Origin: JAENVT01 sp031412355
GTDB taxonomy: Bacteria > Actinomycetota > Acidimicrobiia > Acidimicrobiales > Ilumatobacteraceae
Length of the DNA: 8,767 nt
Assembly (NCBI GenBank): GCA_031412355.1
Contig: JANOCR010000293.1
Location: 1-8,767 of the forward strand
Direction of reading: 5' to 3'
Below are positions 5,210 through 8,767 of this stretch, one piece after another. Below the pieces are notes generated by a model that did not search any database, was not told where the DNA came from, and worked only from the letters and a program-made list of their open reading frames with translations. Made by a program: the position numbers and the translations under genes. Every line of letters begins with the position of its first letter. The first letter of the stretch is position 1.

Positions 5210-5986
5210 GTGGAAACCATCGAGGTCGGTCGCGCATCGGGCATCGTCACCGTCACCATGAATCGCCCAGCAAAGAAGAACGCGGCGAACGCCCAGATGT
5301 GGGACGAGCTACTCGAGACGTTTCGGGCGATCTCGGCGAACCCCGACGACCGCGTGCTCGTGCTCACCGGTGCCGGCGGCGAGTTCTGTGCCGGCGCTGA
5401 CCTCACAGGCGGTGGCACAGGTGGGCCCGGCCAGCATCAGCTCGCGCAGATGCGTCACGTTGGCGACGTCGCCATGGCCTTGCACAGGTTGCCGATACCG
5501 ACCATCGCCAAGGTGCGCGGCGTCGCCGTGGGTGCCGGTTGCAACATGGCGCTTGGCTGCGATCTGGTGGTTGCCAGCGAGAATGCCCGGTTCTCCGAGA
5601 TCTTTGCCCGGCGCGGATTGTCGATCGATTTCGGCGGTTCATGGTTGTTGCCCCGGATCGTGGGGATGCATCGGGCCAAGGAGCTGGCGCTGCTGGCTGA
5701 CATCATCAACGCCGCCGAGGCGGAGCGTTTCGGTCTGGTCAACCGGGTCGTGTCCGATGCCGAGATCGACGAATTCGTCGCCGATTGGGCGTCACGACTG
5801 GCGGCCGGCCCCCCGATTGCGCTTGCGATGACCAAGCGCATGCTCGACAACTCGCTGCAGGTGACCCTGGAGGAAGCACTCGACGACGAAGGTGTCGCTC
5901 AGGCCCTGAACTTCAGTACGGCCGATACCGTCGAAGCGCTGAAGGCGTTCGCCGAGAAGCGCGAACCGAGGTTCGAAGGTCGCTGA
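5210..5986 (+). CDS. Enoyl-CoA hydratase/isomerase (crotonase) family protein, isomerase-type active site
   Basis: Crotonase-fold enzyme of 258 residues acting on an acyl-CoA thioester. Seen in order: VTMNRPAKKNAAN (15-27), the oxyanion-hole strand FCAGADL (59-65), GVAVGAGCNMALGCDLVVAS (104-123), then FSEIFARRGLSIDFGGSWLLPRIVG (128-152) and AERFGLVNRVV (171-181). The two catalytic glutamates of true enoyl-CoA hydratases are replaced: Asn112 where Glu144 of the rat enzyme sits and Phe132 where Glu164 sits. Asp140 in the G-L-x-x-D-x-G-G pattern matches the catalytic Asp of PaaG-type isomerases. So an enoyl-CoA or epoxide-type isomerase is likelier than a hydratase; the substrate cannot be named. 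Start GTG 5210 gives the normal N-terminus. The gene diverges from the microprotein pair and is followed 36 bp later by a secreted protein gene. Confidence 0.93.
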   Translation: METIEVGRASGIVTVTMNRPAKKNAANAQMWDELLETFRAISANPDDRVLVLTGAGGEFCAGADLTGGGTGGPGQHQLAQMRHVGDVAMALHRLPIPTIAKVRGVAVGAGCNMALGCDLVVASENARFSEIFARRGLSIDFGGSWLLPRIVGMHRAKELALLADIINAAEAERFGLVNRVVSDAEIDEFVADWASRLAAGPPIALAMTKRMLDNSLQVTLEEALDDEGVAQALNFSTADTVEALKAFAEKREPRFEGR

Positions 5987-5998
5987 CCGGTTCGCCGG
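5987..5998 (+). terminator. Short UUCG stem-loop after the crotonase gene
   Basis: CCGG-TTCG-CCGG directly follows the crotonase stop codon. It forms a 4-bp stem with a stable UUCG tetraloop but has no T-run. It may be a weak terminator or mRNA 3'-end stabiliser, or chance. Confidence 0.25.
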
Positions 5999-6010
5999 AC
6001 CGTGGCTCGG

Positions 6011-6016
6011 TAGCGT
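6011..6016 (+). promoter_or_regulatory. Candidate -10 box, leaderless-type, for the 6023 gene
   Basis: TAGCGT fits TANNNT and ends 6 nt before the GTG at 6023. No ribosome-binding site lies between them and no strong -35 is visible. Confidence 0.45.
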
Positions 6017-6022
6017 TGCGTC

Positions 6023-6841
6023 GTGCGGCACGTGCGTTCGGTCTTCATCGGGGTGCTGATCGCCTCGGCCTGGTCTGGCACGGCCGGTGCCGCCCCTGGG
6101 GCCCAGGCGCCGGTCGATGCGTCGACAACTGTGCCCCCGGAGCCCATCGGGCCACCGTTACCGGCGCTGCAGGATCCGCCACCGATCGTGAATCCGGTTG
6201 TCGTGTCGGGTCCCTTGGTGGTCGTGCCTCCCGGTTGCACCACGCCGCCGGCGCCGGTTGGAGTATTCATCGGCACGTTGGCCGCTGCCGATTCGACCAC
6301 CGCGCGGTTTGCTGTGCAACAGATCCGCGCCGGCAGTCTCGACGGCTACGCAGTCAACACCATCGTCGACGTGCGCTACGACGACGACATTCGATTCCTA
6401 CGCGCAGGGCAGCAATATCTCGTCGGTGTGGCGCTGGATCCATTGCGGGGCATGCTGCGCTCGAAGGTCCGTCTGGAGCCACCGTTGTTCGGTGGCGATG
6501 CGGTGATCGGTGTCGACGACACCGATGTGCGCTGCCCGCGCGTAGAGGACGGCGTGAAGACCCTCCGCGCCGACGGCACCGAGGTCGACACGGGGGTGCT
6601 TGCCCCGTTGAAGACCGCCAAGAAGTCGTTGTTGAAAGCGATCGTGAAGCCACTGGGTATCGCGTTCGTCATCCTGGTCGTCCTGGCCTCGATGAAGCTG
6701 TTGATCTTCGCCATGGTCCGTGCCGCCCGCGAGCCGCCGCCCGACGACGTGCCGATCCTGTTCGAACTGCCCCGCGACCGCCAACACGCCGACGCGGGGC
6801 TGTCTGCGGTTGAAGATTCCAGCACGCCGGAGCGTGTCTAG
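6023..6841 (+). CDS. Uncharacterised secreted protein with C-terminal membrane anchor
   Basis: I do not recognise a named family. The 272-residue product has a signal peptide (basic MRHVR, hydrophobic core 7-19, likely cleavage after AGA or AGAA near 23-24). A Pro/Val/Thr-rich low-complexity stretch follows (about 28-78), then a compact beta-rich domain (about 79-172), and a transmembrane helix (about 211-231). The tail of about 40 residues is acidic and Pro-rich and presumably cytoplasmic. Cys72 and Cys171 bracket the domain and could form a disulfide. The pattern VFIGTLAAADSTTARFAVQQ, then VVDVRY-like VDVRYDDD, RFLRAGQQYLVGVA vaguely recalls netrin/TIMP-like OB folds; this is only a guess. 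Start GTG 6023 gives the signal peptide at once. It converges with rpe, 11 bp apart. Confidence 0.82.
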   Translation: MRHVRSVFIGVLIASAWSGTAGAAPGAQAPVDASTTVPPEPIGPPLPALQDPPPIVNPVVVSGPLVVVPPGCTTPPAPVGVFIGTLAAADSTTARFAVQQIRAGSLDGYAVNTIVDVRYDDDIRFLRAGQQYLVGVALDPLRGMLRSKVRLEPPLFGGDAVIGVDDTDVRCPRVEDGVKTLRADGTEVDTGVLAPLKTAKKSLLKAIVKPLGIAFVILVVLASMKLLIFAMVRAAREPPPDDVPILFELPRDRQHADAGLSAVEDSSTPERV

Positions 6842-6852
6842 CGCTCCTTGGA

Positions 6853-7536
6853 TCAGGACCGAGCCGCGTTGGCCAGGGTGCGCAGATTGGTCACGGCGTG
6901 CTCGAGACCGAGCGGATCGCGGTACAGGGCGCTACCGGCGACCAGCACATTGGCGCCGGCAGCGGCTGCTGCGGCGACCGTGTCAGGACCGATGCCACCG
7001 TCGACTTCGACATCGATCTCGTCTTCTCTGCCGGCCGCCCGGATCATCTCGGCGACCTCGGCGATCTTGGGCTCCATCGTGGCGATGTACTTCTGCCCGC
7101 CGAACCCCGGATTGACCGTCATCACCAGCACCATGTCGACAAGGTCAAGCACATTCGCCACGACGCTCGCCGGTGTGGCCGGATTGAGGGCGACGCCTGC
7201 GGTGGCTCCCAGTGAGGCGATGTTGGCCAGGGTGCGGTGAAGGTGCGTGCATGCCTCGACGTGCACGATCAACCGTTGACATCCGGCCCTCACGTACTCG
7301 GCAGCCATCACGTCGGGAGTCAACACCATCAGGTGGGCCTCGAACGGCAACGAGGTGTGCTTGCGTGCCGCGGCGATGACATCGGGCCCGAATGTGAGGT
7401 TGGGCACGAACTGGCCGTCCATGACGTCCCACTGAATCCGGTCGACTCCGGCGGCTTCGAGTGCGGAAACTTCGTCGCCCAGCTTGGCGAAGTCGGCCGG
7501 CAGCACGCTGGGTGCGATGTGGAGTGGTCGCGGCAT
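6853..7536 (-). CDS. rpe: Ribulose-phosphate 3-epimerase
   Basis: TIM-barrel enzyme interconverting D-ribulose 5-phosphate and D-xylulose 5-phosphate in the pentose phosphate pathway. The 227-residue product shows HIAPSVLPADFAKLGDE (6-22), DVMDGQFVPNLTFGP (37-51), FEAHLMV (65-71), the NPGFGGQ phosphate/lid loop (142-148), DVEVDGGIGPDT (175-186) and VAGSALY (199-205). The catalytic aspartates are Asp37 and Asp179, with His68 as a metal ligand. The first metal-ligand histidine of the family (H in H-x-D-x-M-D) is Gln35 here (see findings). ATG 7536 fits the family N-terminus and has a -10 box 7 nt upstream. It is divergent from the RNA methyltransferase gene (51 bp) and convergent with the membrane protein gene. 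Confidence 0.96.
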   Translation of the reverse strand: MPRPLHIAPSVLPADFAKLGDEVSALEAAGVDRIQWDVMDGQFVPNLTFGPDVIAAARKHTSLPFEAHLMVLTPDVMAAEYVRAGCQRLIVHVEACTHLHRTLANIASLGATAGVALNPATPASVVANVLDLVDMVLVMTVNPGFGGQKYIATMEPKIAEVAEMIRAAGREDEIDVEVDGGIGPDTVAAAAAAGANVLVAGSALYRDPLGLEHAVTNLRTLANAARS

Positions 7537-7543
7537 CAGTCCG

Positions 7544-7549
7544 AGGGTA
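7544..7549 (-). promoter_or_regulatory. Candidate -10 box of a leaderless rpe promoter
   Basis: On the minus strand TACCCT fits TANNNT and ends 7 nt before the rpe ATG, the expected distance for initiation on the start codon. A GTGACC at 7565-7570 (minus strand) could be a weak -35 with a short 15-nt spacer. Confidence 0.48.
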
Positions 7550-7576
7550 GTGGGTGGTACCCGAGGTCACGAGATC

Positions 7577-7582
7577 TACAGT
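7577..7582 (+). promoter_or_regulatory. Candidate -10 box of a leaderless RNA methyltransferase promoter
   Basis: TACAGT fits TANNNT and ends 5 nt before ATG 7588 and 8 nt before ATG 7591. It shares the 51-bp divergent region with the rpe promoter. No good -35 is seen. Confidence 0.45.
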
Positions 7583-7587
7583 CGTCG

Positions 7588-8763
7588 ATGATGTCGATCG
7601 TCGAAGTCCGCGCCGAGAAGATGGCCGCGGGTGGCGACGCCATCGCCAGACTCGCTGACGGGCGCGTGGCGTTCGTTCGCGGCGCCCTGCCCGGCGAACT
7701 GGTCGCGGTCGAGATCGTGCAATCGAAGAAGGACTTCGTCCGGGCCGAGGTGACCGAGGTGATCGAGCCGTCGCTTTCTCGCGTCGTCCCGCCGTGTCCA
7801 GCGCACGCTGCAGGATGCGGCGGGTGCACGTGGCAGCACGTGGACCCGGCCGCGCAGCTCGCCCTGAAGGTCGCCGTGGTCAGCGAGGCCTTGCGACGAA
7901 CCGGCAGGCTGACCGACCCGGTCGTCGAGCTCGGAAGCTCCGTGCCGCCGTGGGAGTACCGCACGACGCTGCGTCTCGCCGCGGGTGTCGACCGGCTCGG
8001 CCTCCGCGCTCGTCACTCGCACGACATCGTCGAACTCGATGGCTGCCCCGTCAGTCACCCGCGGTTGCAACATTTGCTCACCGACATTCGCGTTGTGGGC
8101 GACGGCGAGGTCAGCCTGCGCGTCGGTGCGGCGACGGGGGAGCGGTCGGCGTGGGTCGTCGACGGCGAGGTGCAGTTGCACGGTGTGCCGGCCGACGTTG
8201 CTGTCGGTCCCGAAGCTGTCGTACACGAGGTGGTGGCCGGCCGGACCTTGCAGATCAGCGCGGCGTCGTTCTTCCAATCGGGACCTGCCGCAGCCGAGCT
8301 GCTGGTTGCCGCAGTGCGCGAGGCATGCGGTCGGTTCGCCGGCGCAGGTACGTTCGTCGACGCGTACGGCGGTGTCGGACTTTTCGCATCGGCCGTGGAT
8401 TGCGACCGAGTGATCGTGGTCGAAGGATCCGCCGCCGCGTGCGCCGACGCTGCAGTCAATCTCGCCGATCGTCGCGCCGACATCGTGTGTGCGCCGATCG
8501 AACGGTGGAAGCCGAACCGCGCCGACCTGGTGATCGCTGACCCATCGCGTAGCGGGCTCGGACGGCAGGCGGCAGCCGTGCTGTGTGCGACCCGAGCACG
8601 GCGCATCGTGCTCGTCAGCTGCGATCCGGTGTCGCTTGCTCGCGACGCCGGTCTGCTCCGCGAGTCCGGCTACGAACACGTTCGATCGACAGTCCTCGAC
8701 CTGTTCCCGCAGACCCATCACGTCGAAGTGGTCACCACCTTCGACTGGCAGCCTCCGAGGTAG
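7588..8763 (+). CDS. TrmA/RlmC/RlmD-family iron-sulfur RNA (uracil-C5)-methyltransferase
   Basis: S-adenosylmethionine-dependent enzyme methylating C5 of a uridine in rRNA or tRNA. The 391-residue product has an N-terminal TRAM RNA-binding domain (about 3-58: VRAEKMAAGGDAIARL, GALPGELV). A [4Fe-4S] cluster motif follows, with Cys70, Cys77, Cys80 (C-x6-C-x2-C) and Cys153. The central domain has the usual SFFQSGPAAAELL (227-239). The methyltransferase fold shows FVDAYGGVGLFA (256-267), IADPSRSGL (316-324), the catalytic Cys345 in VSCDPVSLARD (343-353; many relatives have SCNP) and FPQTHHVE (373-380). The target site (for example U1939 or U747 of 23S rRNA) cannot be fixed from sequence. ATG 7588 and ATG 7591 are both possible starts. 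The open frame upstream to 7237 is antisense to rpe and not part of the gene. Confidence 0.93.
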   Translation: MMSIVEVRAEKMAAGGDAIARLADGRVAFVRGALPGELVAVEIVQSKKDFVRAEVTEVIEPSLSRVVPPCPAHAAGCGGCTWQHVDPAAQLALKVAVVSEALRRTGRLTDPVVELGSSVPPWEYRTTLRLAAGVDRLGLRARHSHDIVELDGCPVSHPRLQHLLTDIRVVGDGEVSLRVGAATGERSAWVVDGEVQLHGVPADVAVGPEAVVHEVVAGRTLQISAASFFQSGPAAAELLVAAVREACGRFAGAGTFVDAYGGVGLFASAVDCDRVIVVEGSAAACADAAVNLADRRADIVCAPIERWKPNRADLVIADPSRSGLGRQAAAVLCATRARRIVLVSCDPVSLARDAGLLRESGYEHVRSTVLDLFPQTHHVEVVTTFDWQPPR

Positions 8764-8767
8764 CGGG

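Noticed and set aside
5785..6813. 342-codon plus-strand frame across the crotonase end and the membrane protein gene
   Set aside because: Arg/Gly-rich shadow frame with no domain; both genes beneath it are supported by motifs or a signal peptide and membrane helix.
7237..7587. In-frame upstream extension of the RNA methyltransferase
   Set aside because: It overlaps rpe antisense, carries no methyltransferase domain, and the TRAM domain begins right after ATG 7588/7591.
7576..8721. 381-codon minus-strand frame opposite the RNA methyltransferase
   Set aside because: Antisense of a clearly identified gene with typical shadow composition.
1..8767. Search for a novel defence, toxin-antitoxin, mobile or secondary-metabolite system
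   Set aside because: Nearly all genes are recognisable housekeeping families, with no transposase, integrase, terminal repeats, tRNA-linked attachment site or composition shift. The few unknown proteins do not form a convincing system.

Overview
The window is about 8.8 kb of GC-rich, densely coding bacterial chromosome (GC about two-thirds by eye). Gene content points to a high-GC actinobacterium. DUF2469, the small CPGC/HWHxxCW zinc-ribbon protein and its 36-residue membrane partner are actinobacterial families, many starts are GTG or TTG, and several genes have a TANNNT -10 box just upstream of the start codon, as in leaderless actinobacterial mRNAs. Protein style suggests the class Acidimicrobiia (Ilumatobacter-like). 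That placement is inference and not proven here.

Region 1 (1-4682, mostly + strand) is a translation and protein-targeting cluster: ffh (5' end cut off by the window edge), rpsP, khpA, rimM, trmD, rplS, a DUF2469 gene and yraN. rpsP/khpA and khpA/rimM overlap, so they look co-transcribed and translationally coupled. The classic rpsP-rimM-trmD-rplS order is kept, but a DUF952 gene on the opposite strand (2522-2842) sits between rimM and trmD. trmD therefore probably starts from its own promoter.

Region 2 (4683-5209) has a 145-bp convergent intergenic gap with GC-rich hairpins. It is followed by two short coupled minus-strand genes: an 81-aa zinc-ribbon protein and, upstream of it, a 36-aa single-pass membrane microprotein. 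These diverge from a crotonase-family gene across only 23 bp.

Region 3 (5210-8767) holds the crotonase (PaaG/isomerase-type active site), an uncharacterised secreted, membrane-anchored protein, rpe (ribulose-phosphate 3-epimerase, minus strand) and, divergent from rpe, a TrmA/RlmD-type iron-sulfur RNA uracil methyltransferase.

No mobile element, CRISPR array, tRNA, rRNA or defence cassette was seen, and no gene-free stretch exceeds 300 bp. The most interesting signals are the recurring leaderless-type promoter signature, the shared 23-bp divergent promoter, the microprotein/zinc-ribbon pair, a probable CTG start for yraN, and unusual active-site residues in Rpe and TrmD. I did not find a convincing new multi-gene system; this is mainly a housekeeping locus.
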